Below are positions 36,046 to 48,798 of a stretch of 64,000 nucleotides of DNA, in pieces. Both the position numbers and the translations under genes were made by a program. The notes beneath the pieces were generated by a model. The model made no database searches. It was not told where the DNA came from and saw only the letters and a list, made by a program, of their open reading frames with translations. Each line of letters opens with the position of its first letter. Within the stretch, counting starts at the first letter, position 1. The DNA lies in NCBI RefSeq assembly GCF_000208745.1, contig NC_030854.1:16549815-16613814 (forward strand), read 5' to 3'. Source of the stretch: Theobroma cacao. Taxonomy: Eukaryota > Streptophyta > Magnoliopsida > Malvales > Malvaceae.

Positions 36046-36058
36046 TAGTATCAGAGTC
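36046..36058 (+). other. Primer-binding site (initiator Met tRNA type)
   Basis: TAGTATCAGAGTC directly after the LTR end, one change from the usual plant TGGTATCAGAG. Confidence 0.8.
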
Positions 36059-36101
36059 CAACCCTCAAAATTAATACTTAACATCCTTAGGAAAGATCCA
36101 A

Positions 36102-37934
36102 ATGGCTTCGCAAAAGTCTATTGTTACTGAGGGACAATCCATAAATAGGCCTTCTCTACTAGATGGATCAAATTATGCTTATTGGAGCACTAGAAAGTCT
36201 ATTTACATTAGAGCTCTTGATTATGAAATGTGGGATGTGATTAAAGAAGGACCTTACATTCCCACCTCTCCTAGTATTATCACGAGAGAGAAAATTTCCA
36301 AACCAAAGGTAAAGTGGATTAGAGCTGAAATGAAAAAGGTTCAAATCAATTTCAAAGTTATTAACATTTTCCATTGTGCATTTACTCATATTAAATTCAA
36401 TAAAGTCCTTGACTGTACCACAACCAAGAAAATTTGAAAAAAACTAAAAGCCATCCATGAAGGGACTTTTCAAGTTAAAGAGTCTAAGATTGCTTTACTA
36501 ACCATAACTATGGAATGTTCAAAATGGAACTGAGTAAAGATATCTCTACCATGTTTGCTAGGTTTACCAACATTATAAACAAGCTCAATCAATTTGGCAA
36601 AATCATCCTTGAACATGAGTTAGTTAATAGATTGCTTAGATGCCTTCCAAAAAGCTAGAAACCTAAAGTCACTATTATCCGAGAGGCTAAGGATCTCAAT
36701 GCAATTACTCTTGATGAAATTTGTGGCTCACTTCTCACACATGAACTTGAGATGAAAGAAGATGAAAAGGAAGATAAGAGAGAAGTTAGAGAGAAAAACA
36801 AAAACCTTGCCTCGAAGATTTACACACTTGAGGAAGAACTTTCAAGTGATGAAGATGAAGAGTTAGCTATGCTAGCTAGAAGATTTAGAAAGCTCATGGG
36901 GCAAAAAAGTAGAAGGCTTGGAAGAAAAAAATTACAAGAAGGATCAAGGTTCTTCATAGAAAAACAAGCACAAGAGTAATCTCAACAAAAAAGATGCAAT
37001 GGTTTGCTTTGAAGGTAAAAAACTTGGACATTTTAGATCTAAATCCTCACTGCTTAAGGAAGAACCTTTAAAGAAGATGAAGAAACCCATGATAGCAATG
37101 GTGGCAGTAACATGGTTTGACATGACTCTTCAAGCTCAAAGGAAGAAAAAGAAAAAAATGAAAGAAAGAGCAAATTTATGCTTGATGGTAAAAGAAGAAG
37201 AATTTGAGGTTGAGCAAGAGAAAAAAGAATAATGTCTTCAAGCTCAACCAAATGAAAGACAGCCTTGGTACTTAAATAGTGTCTGCTAAACGCACCCGAC
37301 CAGGAATGAGAAATTATTTGCAAAGCTCGATAGAAAGAAGGTTGATAGTGTTTCTTTTGGTGATGACTCCAAAGGTATTATCCAAGGAATTGTAACCATT
37401 GGTAACATTTCTAAAACCCAAATTAAGCATGTTTTATTAAAAGTCTAAGGCATAACTTGTTAAGCATTAGTCAGCTTTGTGATAAAGGCTTTAAAGTTTG
37501 CTTTGATTCCCATGGATGTCTAGTAATTGATTCTAACACTAACAAAGTTGCATTCATTGGCAAAAGAATTAAGAACATGTATGTTATCTTTCTTGATGAA
37601 ATTGAGCTTTATAATGAATCATGTCTTATGGTGAATAATGTACATGATGGTTGTGGCATAGAAGATTAGGACATGCTAGCTTGCACACTATTTGAAAAGT
37701 CTTAAGAAAGGACTTAGTCATTGGACTTCCAAAGATGTCTTTTTAGAATGACAAAGTTTGTGATGCATGTCAATTTGGAAAACAAATTAAAAGCTCCTTT
37801 AAATCTAAGAAAGTGATCTCAACTTCTAGACCACTTGAACTATTGCATGTTAACTTGTTTGGACCAATTAATGTCACTAGTTTAGGTGGCAAGTCATATG
37901 GCTTTGCTTTTGTTGATGATTACTTGAGATATAT
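36102..37934 (+). pseudogene. Copia gag-pol remnant (gag, zinc knuckle, start of integrase)
   Basis: It starts MASQKSIVTEG with the LLDGSNYAYW gag signature of plant Copia elements. Stops and frameshifts follow (for example after residue 111). Near 37002-37050 is a zinc-knuckle relic in which the second and last cysteines are replaced (Gly and Ser). From about 37440 comes the LLSISQLCDKGFKVCF pre-integrase text, then a CDAC zinc pair and FVDDYLRY of the integrase core, where the frame is cut by the family B LTR at 37935. Not functional. Confidence 0.88.
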
Positions 37935-38779
37935 TGTCACGACCTAAACTAGGGAGCCATGACTGGTGCATAAATTGAGTAGGCAAAGCTTGCCAAATCC
38001 AAGCAAGCTTTAGAAATTCGAATCCAAATTAGTTCATACATCATTAGTTAAAGGATTCCACATAAAATATATTCATAATATATTTAAATTCAAATACATA
38101 TAAGTTACTCCTTAGCACGTAGTTCATACACAATATCTAGCATTAAATATATATAAGCTATACATTGGCTACAAGGTAGGTCCATCACATACCCTTCATA
38201 CCATCACAATATATGGCAATACAGTGCCAACGCATCAAAGCTAAAAACAAAAATGGAAGAACTCAAGTTAGACTTAGTGGAGTGGACAAATTGGAACAAA
38301 TACCTATTGGATGCCAAATTGGTCTGTCAAAGGATGACCTTAGCCACGCACTACCTAGAGACCTATTCATCTACACATGGTACAACAAATGGGTGAATGA
38401 TCTAATACTCAGTGAGGGGTGTAGGCAGAACAAATATAATAAAATTGACCATTACATGCATACATACATACATACATATATATGTTACAATAACAATACA
38501 AACAAAGTGTCTTAATAGACATCTCCAACATTAAGGGCATATCATTAATCCTTAAGGAGTTTCCACATACTTCATAAATCATATTCATGCCACTATGTGG
38601 CTCCACAAATGATACATGTTGAATTGGGCTTACCTTCGAAGCCATTTTGAAGTTAATCTCTTAGGCACACCATAGTTTGCCAGAGTATCCTATTAAATTC
38701 AAATCATTCTTTCCCATCCGACACTGTGTTATATCATTCATTGTTCAAATCATAATCATAGAGTGGTCTTCCCTAGACA

Positions 38780-38965
38780 TAATCAAATCATGAACGGTGG
38801 CCAACCAACAGAGTCAAATCACACTCAAGGCTAAGCCGCTGATGGAGAATCAAATCAAGTATGTGTTGAAGAAATGAGCGAAGGGTTAAAACATGCTTGG
38901 AATCGAAACATTCGACTAAGAACAAATCATGCCTAACTCTAAGGTAGCTGGCGAAGGATTAAAGT
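38780..38965. repeat. Degenerate minisatellite in C1
   Basis: Repeated 'aatcaa(a)tca...gc(c/t)...ctg' units of roughly 36-45 bp, homologous in place to the minisatellites of B1 and B2. Confidence 0.5.
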
Positions 38966-40090
38966 CATCATCTAGAGATACTTAATGGATGGCATCAAAG
39001 CATTGCAAGTGGGAATCACAAGTGGGAATTATACCATCATACATGTTTACCACCATCCCTATAGGCATAGAACATAGTCATAGGGGATAAGACTTCACTC
39101 AACCTCAAGTCAAATTAACATATGAAATTCTCATCATCAGATGGAATACAAATCGATAAATAAGGCCATCATGCCTTTTCACATCGCATACATATACCAT
39201 TTTACATTAAAATATCATTCTTACTAAGCCTTACACCTCTTCTAACTCAATATCATCATAAGTGCCCTAAATTTTCCAAGGCATTCAAAATCCTCCAAGA
39301 GGTTAATTTTCTTAAGTAAACTACTCCTAGACATTTATCATAATCACTAGACCTCCTAGTCTAGGCACATCAAATGTAGGCCACTACAAGGCTTGCACTA
39401 AGGCACATATACACATCACACCAAAACACACATATATCTAATTCTCTAGCCTAGGCATGTTCATCTAGTCATACATACATTATTCTAGTACCATGGCTGT
39501 GAATTTAATAATGTGTCATGCATCACATGCATTTTTAAATAAAACCTACTCACAATGACAGTCAAAGGCACTCGACAACAACTTCCAATTTCTTGCCTCC
39601 AATCGGACTCCTTTAGCTCACGAATGAGTCAATAGCTCCAATCTTCCCCTTGTTACATCAAAGCATCAAAATAATAATTATTTCTTAACTTTCAAAAATT
39701 TTCTAACTTTTCAAAAGTAACCCAAATTCTTAACAAATCAATATACAAGCTCAAATTCATCACATTCTTCAACAATGAACTTAGTCTTTACCTTAGAAGC
39801 TAGATTGAGCAAATCTAAACTCTAAATTCTAGCAACTCAAGGGGAGATTTACCAAAGTTGAAAAAAATTAGATTTTTAGGTTATTAACCAATTAAATCAA
39901 AAATCAATTGGTAAAAAGGCATAATCTTGCCTTTAGAGGGGTTGCCTAAGCTCTAATCTACTCTAAATGAGCTCCAAAGTCCTCTTGAGGGTTAGTGTTT
40001 CGAAGGGTTAGAGAGAGAAAGGGATAGTTTTCCTTTAATTTTAAACGGGTAGACAGCCTGAAGCCTTTTCTATTTTTAAAATACCCAGGG

Positions 40091-40417
40091 ATGTATCGAT
40101 ACATTTAGGACTGTATCGATACATTTGCAAGAGTTTTATTCAAATCTATCAATATATAAGAAAATGTATTGATAAAAATCAGGTAGAATGCTAACTACCC
40201 CAAATGTATCGATATATAGGGAAATCTGTAGATACTTTTTCTACAAAAGTCCCCTACTTCAAATTTATCGATACATTTGGACAATGTATTGATAGATGTT
40301 TACCTAATTTAAATCTATTAATACATTTTTGAATGTATCGATGAAAACCCTTAGAATGCCTCATATTGTTTTTCCTACCAAGAATGAATCAATACATTTT
40401 GAATGTATCAATGCATT
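40091..40417. promoter_or_regulatory. Array of six paired ATGTATCGATACAT palindromes in C1
   Basis: Pair starts: 40091/40111, 40144/40164, 40204/40224, 40263/40284, 40313/40333 and 40385/40404, that is 19-21 bp apart. The first pair is near perfect; later members mostly carry a C-to-T or G-to-A change in the central CG. Confidence 0.85.
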
Positions 40418-40501
40418 TTCCCTTGTAGGCACCTTTTTAACCCTCCAAACTTCCAAAAATCCAATTCCTAACATCCCAAATCATAGTCCTACCTAAATCA
40501 C

Positions 40502-41225
40502 TGTTGACTCCATATGTTTTTGATGATAATAAAACATTCCTTATTCATTAATGTCAAACTTTACTAATTAAGTGTGCAGGATATTATTTAAATCCATTAA
40601 CAAATTTGTTAATTAAAGGCAAGTCAAGGTGCTTGCCAAATTTAAAGAAAAGGTAATCAGTTAAAAAAAGAAAGAACAAAGTGATTAGAGAAGACAAAAC
40701 TTTAGTAACTGATTAACAAGAAGCCTTAACTAGTTAAAGCATAACTGGGCATTGGGTTAAAGCAAGACAAAAGAGCCTTAATCAGTTAGCACCACGCTTA
40801 ACTAATTAAGGAGGTGCTGGAGGCTGAGAATAGAGTCATGCTAATCAGTTAAGGAGTTTGGTTAATCGGTTAGAGCATAAGGACTAAATACTTTCAAGCA
40901 CCAAAATCAAATTTGAAAGAAGGTTAACCATTGAAGGGAGCTAAACGAAAGAAATTCAAATTCAAAGATTTTCTAATTGATTAGAGCTTGTGTTAATCGA
41001 TTAAGGCTAAAAGAAGTGAAGCTCCAATCAGTTAACGAGAGAGTTAACCAATTAATGGAAGTCTACTGAGTAGAGAAATTTGAAGACAGAGATCTTTTAT
41101 TCGATTAGAGCCTCCTTTAATAAGTTAACACAAAGTACACAACTACAAGATAACGTAAGGCAGAGAAATTATAATCGATTAGAGCTAGCTAGTAACTAGT
41201 TAGCCGAACTTTGTCTACCCATTTT
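40502..41225 (+). repeat. Copia-like LTR, left part
   Basis: Starts TGTTGACTCCATATG and parallels the LTR at 35324, with visible divergence and a longer middle. It is interrupted by solo LTR D2 and resumes at 44180. No polypurine tract precedes it, so it may be an independent insertion or the product of a deletion rather than the true 3' LTR of the 35324 element. Confidence 0.75.
40650..41190. promoter_or_regulatory. Array of paired TAATCGATTA-like palindromes
   Basis: Examples: TAACTGATTA then TAACTAGTTA (21 bp start to start), TAATCAGTTA then TAACTAATTA (20), TAATCAGTTA then TAATCGGTTA (21), TAATTGATTA then TAATCGATTA (20), CAATCAGTTA then TAACCAATTA (20), TATTCGATTA then TAATAAGTTA (20), and TAATCGATTA then TAACTAGTTA (21). 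Upstream of the TATA box at 44283 once D2 is removed. Confidence 0.8.
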
Positions 41226-44179
41226 TGTCAAGCCCAACTTTATAAAATATTAGCCATGTCATTCATGTGATTGACAGAATGCTTGCATACTTGAAAAGCC
41301 CCGAAAAATCGTTAAAAGTCGATAGTGTACCTAGTAGTGCAACTAAGTTGAATTAAGCCTTGAACTAGTCCAAATAGAGATTTTAAGATGAAATTGAGAA
41401 TTTTAGAACCCCAGAATGACTTAAAATGGTGATTTGGAGTTCAAAGACCGATTTGGAGTTAAATTGGAATTTTCATGATCTAGGGGCAAAATGGTCATTT
41501 TACCACTCGAGGTTAAGAAGTGAGTGTTAGATGAAATTTTTGACTAAGATTGACTAGTTAGAACATAATTTGAGTTTGAGAAGTGAAAATTTTTAATTTC
41601 GATATTTTTTCGAGTGTAGGGGTAAAATAGTCATTTTGCCACCCTAGGGGTAAAAATTGTAATTTTACACCACCCAACACTTGTCCAGCACATGAATTTT
41701 ACCTAATATTATCATGGATAATTGAGAAAATTTATATGGTGGAGAGAGATTACTTAATGAGTAAGAATGACACATGGACCAATGGAATTGTGACATGTGT
41801 CAAATTCTCATCCATTTAATACTTTTCTTATAAATTAGCATAAAATCAGCCTATTTCTCTTCATATGGCCGGCCAAAACAAGAACAAAGGAAGAACAAAG
41901 GAAGAAAAGAAGAACAAAAACCCTAGGTTAAAAAATTCAAGGGAAAAGTGTGAAAATTCAAGGAAACAAGTAAAAAAAGGTAAGATTTTTCAATTCTAGC
42001 TTGTGATCTACCTTTCCTATGCATTATTTTGCATTTTTCATGGTTGAGAATCAAGTTTGCATGATGAATCCCTTGCTGGCCGGACTTGGGGGGAGGAGTT
42101 TTGATGCTTGATTTGGTTAGATTTTAAGATATTTTAGTGTTTTAAGTTAGTTAGTGATGTGTAGCATGAAAATCAAGCAAGAAAAATTCATTTTTTCCCA
42201 TTACCCATCATTGGCCGAATTTTTCATGTAGACTGTGGATGGTGGATTTGATTTTATTTCAAGTGAATTGGTTAGGAAATGATGGATTACAGTGAGAAAA
42301 TCAAGTAGGAAAAATCATAGTGTTGATGCACCCACCATGGCCGAAATTCCCAAGAGAAAATGTGAAGATGATTTTGCTAAATTTTATGCTATTTGACTTG
42401 TGTTTGATGGTTTGGAGAATTGGAAGAAAAATGGAATTATTTGGAGTTAAATTGGACATATTGGCCAATTAATCGTGTGATAGATCGAATTAGGCCAATA
42501 TCGCTTTATTTAGGTACACAATTGAATTTGTGTAGAACACCGTGTTTAGACGACAATATGAACAATTTACATTCCATTTCATGCATCCATATAGTTTTAT
42601 AATGGTTTAGCACCAATGTGGTAAATTGCTTGATTGCGCATTATGTCTAGGTGGTGAATCCTCCGATAAAGGCAAAGAAATTGTACCTGAGGATCGATAG
42701 TCGGAGTACTCTAAAAATTTGACTCCCGAAATAGTGAGTAACCTTATCATCATTTTAATTATCTAAAGTGGTCTTTTTATTCGATTTTGTGAATTTTATG
42801 GAAAATGAGTTTAAATGGTTAATTTTTAGGTTTTATAAACAAAATGTGTTTAAATGAAATGATTTTATAAATTGTCTTGAAATTGAATGATGGCTTTGAA
42901 AATAGAGTAATTGGAGACCATTTGATGTATTGTGAATTTATGGTTCTAATTGATTGGCTTATGGTAATATTGGTATGAATGGCTGAATTGGTATTTGTGT
43001 TGAAAATGTATAAATTGTTGTTTGCCTTGATAGGCTGGATAATGATAGAATTGCCATGTCATGCTATTGAATTTTTATTGTATGGTGGGTTTAGCTTGCT
43101 GCAGTGGGCGGGTTCTGTGGACCAGCCTATTAGAGGGGCACAGAATCCGATTATATATGTACTTCTATCAGAGAGGAGCGTAGGGTATCTCCTGAGGTAT
43201 GGTTAGAGTTCACGTCACGCCGAACCACCTCGTGATGATGAGCTCCGCTAACGCTAAGGAATGACTGTGTTTTTCAAACTAAAAATATGTTTATGGGTAT
43301 ACAAAATTATTTAACAGCCTTGGTAGACTTGGTTAAATGCCTCGGCCAAGGTATTCTCGAGAATGATTTTGGCAAGAGCCAAGCTTTTAAGATACTCATA
43401 AGCCATGTTGATTATTTAAATGAAATGAATATTTATGTTATGAAATACATATTGAGATGAAATATTTTAATCGTCTCTATTTACTCGACTTTAGATATTT
43501 TGGATGATGTTTGTTTACTCACTGGGATTATATAATCTCACCACCCTCATTTCCACCCATTTCAAGCTCAGAATAGGTTGTAGATAGCTGATATCGTCGA
43601 AGGCTACAGTTGGCTTTACTTCCTCAAAAATCGTAGGTTCACAGCCTTTGTTCACTTTTGTCATTTGGGGGCCCACGTGTCACTATAAATGAAATTTTAT
43701 ACTTTGGTTATCTGTATTACAGTATGTATGAATTTATTTAGCTTTTATGCTACAAAAATTATTTACCGATAACTCTTTAAATATTGTTTTATAAGAAAAT
43801 AGAATATTTTATTGAATATTTTTATTATATTTAAATAGTTATAGTTTCAATTTAAATGAATGTTCTAGACATCTAAACTTATTTTTGATTATGAAATATG
43901 TGTTTTCCACTCGCATACTACATTTTTATCTGGTTTTGAGATTTTTGAGGAAAAATGACCAAAATGCGCCTATGAGAAAAAAATTATTTTTCTATTGTTT
44001 TGATTTGGAAATAGCTTAAAATCTTTTAGAACATTATATTTGGCAACGATTACTCATAGGGGAAATGAGAAACTGATATTAAAGCCTTACGGGGTTTAGG
44101 TTGGCATTCCGGGTAATGAGTGTCTATCGGGACACTACGGCTGTTGTCACGGGCTCGAGGGAAGTACCGGGTCGTGACA
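41226..44179 (+). mobile_element. Solo LTR of family D (D2) with 5-bp target duplication
   Basis: Starts TGTCAAGCCCAAC, ends GGGTCGTGACA, 2954 bp, and is flanked by ATTTT on both sides (41221-41225 and 44180-44184). It aligns with D1 over its full length. No PBS, internal region or second LTR. It split a Copia-like LTR, whose right part continues at 44180. Confidence 0.92.
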
Positions 44180-44489
44180 ATTTTAATTTAAACACTAGAG
44201 GATAAAATAATAGCTAGAATGGCATTAAAGTTGTTCCTAACGACTAAAATTTGTCTTGAACAGTAAAATCTATCTCCCCAAGTATAAAAGGACGCTCCAA
44301 TGGTCAAAGAAGGAAGATTGAAGCACAAAAGACCATTTGGATCAAAAAGCCAAAGAACCTTCATCAAATATACGTGTTCTTCACTCTTATTTTTGAAAGT
44401 GTTTAAGCCAGATTGTAGTCTCTCTAGATTTGAAAAGGTGATTGGTTGTACATTTTTTTTCTTTTTCAAGGGAAATTAGACTGTGGGAA
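44180..44489 (+). repeat. Copia-like LTR, right part, with TATA box
   Basis: Continues the LTR broken by D2. It has TATAAAAGG at 44283-44291 followed by a leader-like stretch, and is cut at 44489 by the Athila-type element. Confidence 0.65.
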
Positions 44490-45996
44490 TGATAACTCTA
44501 TAACAGAGAGTTATTTGAGCTTAATTTTGATAATAATTTGGCTTAGTTTTTGTAGTAATGCATAAAAATTAGTAAATTTTATTCAATTATTTTAAATTAG
44601 TTATTTTAGGTGAGTCAATGTAATTTTGGTTAATTTTATGCTTAATTTGGTGTTAATATGGATAAGATAGGTTGTTATTTATTTATTTGTGCTTTTGTAG
44701 GTGTTTGAAAGAAGAATTTTAGTGGAAAAAGGAGAGCAATTTCAAGGTGTAGACTTCTACTACATATATTTCAGTATTTTGAACATAACTTTCTCTACAG
44801 AGCTTCAAATGAAGTTATTCTTAAACCATTGGAAGGATAAGAGAAAGATCTACAACTTTCATGTTTACCACCTCATCTAGTTTGGCTTGTAGGATGGTCA
44901 AAAATCTTGTCGAAGTTGATGCATTGTAGCAGTTCTAGAGCAATTACGATTTCTGTTAATTAATTGGGCAAGGCTATGACTTACATAGTCTGATAAGGAA
45001 ATCCTAGCTGAAATTGACTTCTTTCTTCACCCAACTTGGTCTAACTTCAAAGCCTATAAAAATAACCTTTCGGAAGACTTGAGAGAGGGGAAAAACGAAA
45101 AAAAAACCAGATTGAAAGTTGAGAGTCAAGCCACGAGTCGTTGAAGCTAAGAATTGGAAGGATTCAAGGACATTTGGAAATCAAGAATACAATTATTGAG
45201 TTTTTCTAATTTTTTTTATTCTTTTATTTTCTTGGTTGTGCTTTTAATGTTTAGATTTTATTCAATGATAATGTGTGACTTGATGGGGAGCTAGATTTTT
45301 AATCTAAGATTATGATTGAACTCATTATGTAATCTGAATTATTTATCTCTCTTTTACTTATTTTTGATAGATTTAAGTTGTTTATTTTATTCTGTTCTTA
45401 ATGCTTCTAATTGCTTGATCACCAATTTGATTGAATTAGAAACCTAGGTTAAACCTTGACGAAGGAGATTTAGGTAAACCTTGAATAAAATAGCGTATGA
45501 TCGAATACACTTAGTTGATTAGGTGGTTTGATTTGCATATAGGACAAACATACACCTATAAGCCATACATAGCCAGGATTAGAGTACAAACTTAATGAAT
45601 CATTCTTCAATTTAATTTACATAGACATATAGTAAATTATTTGGGATTGGTATTTTTATGGGAAACTCGACAAAAACTTGTAAATAATTTAGGACTCTAG
45701 GTTAGCAACTTAATCCATTAAACTGAGTTAAGAGAGAGAGACAATAATCAGTTGAAGTATTGAGGGATATTATAATCTTAAGTCTGGTAGTTAAAGTGAG
45801 TTTTATTTACTATTTAATTTTAGTTTTAGTTTATTACTTTTAATTTTTCTTTTTTATTTTAATTGTTTGATAAAATTAGGGTGTTATAAGTTTAGTAGTT
45901 AATAGTAGGAATTAAACAATTCTCTGTGAGAACGATACTCTACTTCATTACTATATTACTTATTAATGATACGTGTACTTGAGTGAGAAATCAACA
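44490..45996 (+). repeat. 5' LTR of the Athila-type element
   Basis: TGATAACTCTATA...AATCAACA, 1507 bp. Its first 600 bp match 48799-49420. Confidence 0.88.
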
Positions 45997-46005
45997 ATAA
46001 GTTTT

Positions 46006-46023
46006 TGGCGCCGTTGCCGGGGA
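46006..46023 (+). other. Athila-type primer-binding site
   Basis: TGGCGCCGTTGCCGGGGA, the conserved primer site of Athila/Tat-lineage Gypsy elements, 9 bp after the LTR. Confidence 0.92.
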
Positions 46024-46121
46024 ATTGATTTTTAATTCTTTCTTGTTAATATTAATACCAAGCATTCCTAATCTTATTTCAAACTTTTCTTTCTATTTTG
46101 AAATACTTTTGATTTAGGTGA

Positions 46122-46903
46122 TGAACTATCTGTGGCCATCTAAACAATTTGTGCCTAGGAGGGTTGCTAGTGATTATGCATTGGATGCAATCAGTGTTTT
46201 AGCCAACCAAGTAGATACTTTGTTTTAAAAAATTAATGCTTGGGGTGATAATGCTTTTCAAAGTACTTTTGTTACAAGCAAGTTTTGTGGAGATAGGCAT
46301 TCAAGTGATTGTTGTCTAGCCTATTATGAATCAATGCAATTTTATGAAAGCTTTGATGGGTAACAAAATAAATCATACTCCAACAATTACAATTCGAGAT
46401 GGAATCACTAAAAGTTTTCATGGAGTAATGATCATGGTCCTACATATTCATCACAGCCTGTTTTCCATAATGGTTTTTAATCACAAGTTAGAACTTTTAT
46501 GCTAGAGAAAAAGCCTTCAATGGAGAATATGTTCATATAATTCATGATAGAGACTGATGCCTTCATGACAAAGACAGATGCCTTCATGACAAGGACTGAT
46601 GCCATCATTCAAAGTCAGGCAAAATCAATATGAAATCTTGAGATACAAATGGGTCAACTAGCTAATGCCACCAATAATAGACTTCAAGATGATGGAGATA
46701 AAGTAGATCAAGGAAGTACTTCCAACAATCAAGTTCAAGATGAAGAAATTAAGCAAGAAGAGGAAATATCTACATCACCACAAGTCAAGCTATATGTGCC
46801 TCCTATACTTTTTCTGGATACAATTGATAATTCACTTAAGGAGGTTATAGCAAAAGCTCATTATTTAAAAAGAACTCAATTTGAGAAGTTAGATAAAAGT
46901 TAG
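46122..46903 (+). pseudogene. Athila-type gag remnant
   Basis: The reading frame starts MNYLWPSKQFVPRRVASDYA with a quick stop after about 36 codons; a later frame (46649-46903) gives MGQLANATNNR, a glutamate-rich stretch and KLYVPPILF, which follow the gag carboxy-terminal pattern of Athila elements. Broken by stops and shifts; not functional. Confidence 0.75.
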
Positions 46904-48785
46904 CCTATTCCAGCACCTTGGGTTAAGCAATCATCAAATCTTGAGTTGAAGGCACTACAACCTCATCTTAGGAGGAGGCTACTTTCATACCTCAAGCTTT
47001 TTCCATGCAAACTCAAACCTCAACTAAAGTCAAGCTAGGGACTATAAAGAAGCGCTTCTTGAGAGGCAACCCAAGCACTCTAACTTATTTTTTTCTTATT
47101 TTTTTATTTTTATTTTATTATTAAATTATTAACACTCTCTTTTATTTTTACAGGTACATGTAAAAAAAAAAGAGAAGAAGAGAGAGAGAGCCCACTACTC
47201 CATCACCCCCTCCTAAATTTTTGCTAGCCCATTACCCAATAAAACTTTTTTTTTTTCAGTTATTTTTTTTATTTCTACATTAACCTTTATTTATTGTCTT
47301 TTTGCAGTAAAAAAAAAATCCTCCTAAAAGTGAGAATGAGAAATATGACAATAAGGAGGAAGAGGATTAGAGCTTTTACAAAATTCATCCAATCAGTAGG
47401 GGAGTATTCTTTACCTTTCTTTTATTTTTTTCTAACATTGAGGACAATGTTTAGTTTAAGTTTCGGGGGGTGAATTTATTTTTCTGGTGATGAATATTCT
47501 CTAGAAGTTTAAATTTAATTTTCTTAAGTATTTATAAATAATTTAGGATTTGTTGGTAAATGAATTTATTTCTTGTTGAATTTTAGGAATCTAGAGTAAA
47601 GTTGTGCCAATTTTTGATTTCTCTATCCAATGATGATAACTAGTTGTCTTGAATTCTTAACTTTTGGTGAATAAGGTTTTTGTTTGCATTCATGCTAAAG
47701 CCTTTTGTTAAGTATCATTGTTAGGATGTGATTTCCACAATTTTGAGCACTATATCTTTTACTTTGAATTATTCTGAATATCTAGAGAAAGTTTATATTG
47801 ATGTGAATTTTAGATTATATCATGAATTCTAAATTTGCTTGATTTTCTCTCGAAGCGAAATCTTAGGCTATACTTAGATAGGGAGATGATTTAGGCCATC
47901 TTTAGACCGTTTGAGCCCAAAAAGCCAACCTTATTAAATTTTTATCCCTAGTATACACCTTTTGAGCTTAATTTCCCTTTTCTTTGTTTAACTACATAAT
48001 ATTGAGCCTAGCTTTAGAATTAAATTCTCCAAATTTGCAACCCTCACTCCTAAGCATGTCTATTGTTTTAGGAAATATAAATTGAGTTAAATGTTGAAAA
48101 AGGTGGAAAGGTGATGTTGAAGTGAAAGAAAAAAAAGTTCAAAATATGAAAAATAACCCCACTACTTACAATGCAAAGAAAATAAGTTTAAGGGTGTGTA
48201 ATTGTGAAAAACAATGTGTTGAAAAAAGAAAAGTTTAAATATGGAAGAAAAGGTGTACTAGGAGAAGGAAAATAGAGCTCTATATATAGGTCCTAGAATA
48301 ATTATGTGCTTAGGGTGATTTGAGCCACATTAATATCCTTTATCATACCTTGACCCTAGCCATACATTACAAGCTTTATAAAGTCCTATTGATCCCTAGC
48401 TTTGTATTGGTCTACATTAATGGAGAGAGAGATGAAAAGTAAGCCTATGGAAATCTAAACTAATTTGAAATTTGTGTTGGCATAATCTCACCTGGATATC
48501 ATGATATTCTTGGCAAAAGATTACACACACACACACGAAAATCCATTCGAGAATGTGCTTGCATTAGAATTGAAACATGAATTTAAATGATGCCTACATT
48601 TTTCCTTAAGTTAATGATTGATAGACATACTTTTGAGGAAATTAAGGGGAATCATTGAGTTGGTGCACTTTATCTTTATAGTAGTAGAAATAGTAGTAAC
48701 TATATTTATTTTAGTTTTCATTAACTGAATTTGATTTTTGTAAGTTAGGTTCTTTTCTATTTTTTTCTCGAACAAGCAAAATCTT
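46904..48785 (+). other. Non-coding 3' internal region of the Athila-type element
   Basis: Contains 'cgcttcttgagaggcaaccc' (47052-47071), a conserved text of Athila 3' regions, and a first polypurine-like tract (AAGTTTCGGGGGG) near 47459-47469. No reading frame was recognised. Confidence 0.7.
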
Positions 48786-48798
48786 AAGTTTGGGGATG
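48786..48798 (+). other. Polypurine tract before the 3' LTR
   Basis: AAGTTTGGGGATG immediately before TGATAACTC. Confidence 0.85.

Larger units (their letters stand above)
37935..40501 (-). repeat. Family B LTR piece (C1) inserted in the Copia integrase
   Basis: Begins TGTCACGACCTAAAC at 37935 (the LTR 3' end read on the minus strand) and parallels B1 (50000-52890) in order: 'cacatggta' block, 36-bp minisatellite, tail of paired palindromes, 'ttttcccttgt' text. It stops at 40501, before the LTR 5' part, where a Copia-like LTR begins, so about 0.5 kb is missing. The left flank is TATAT; no right duplication can be checked. Confidence 0.8.

Noticed and set aside
40091..40417. CRISPR-like array reading of the spaced palindromes
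   Set aside because: Spacers are short (5-7 bp within a pair), the repeats are palindromic and degenerate, and the context is a plant LTR.
47157..47320. Exon-like signals in a T- and A-rich stretch
   Set aside because: It is the non-coding 3' region of the Athila-type element; the splice-like words come from homopolymer runs.
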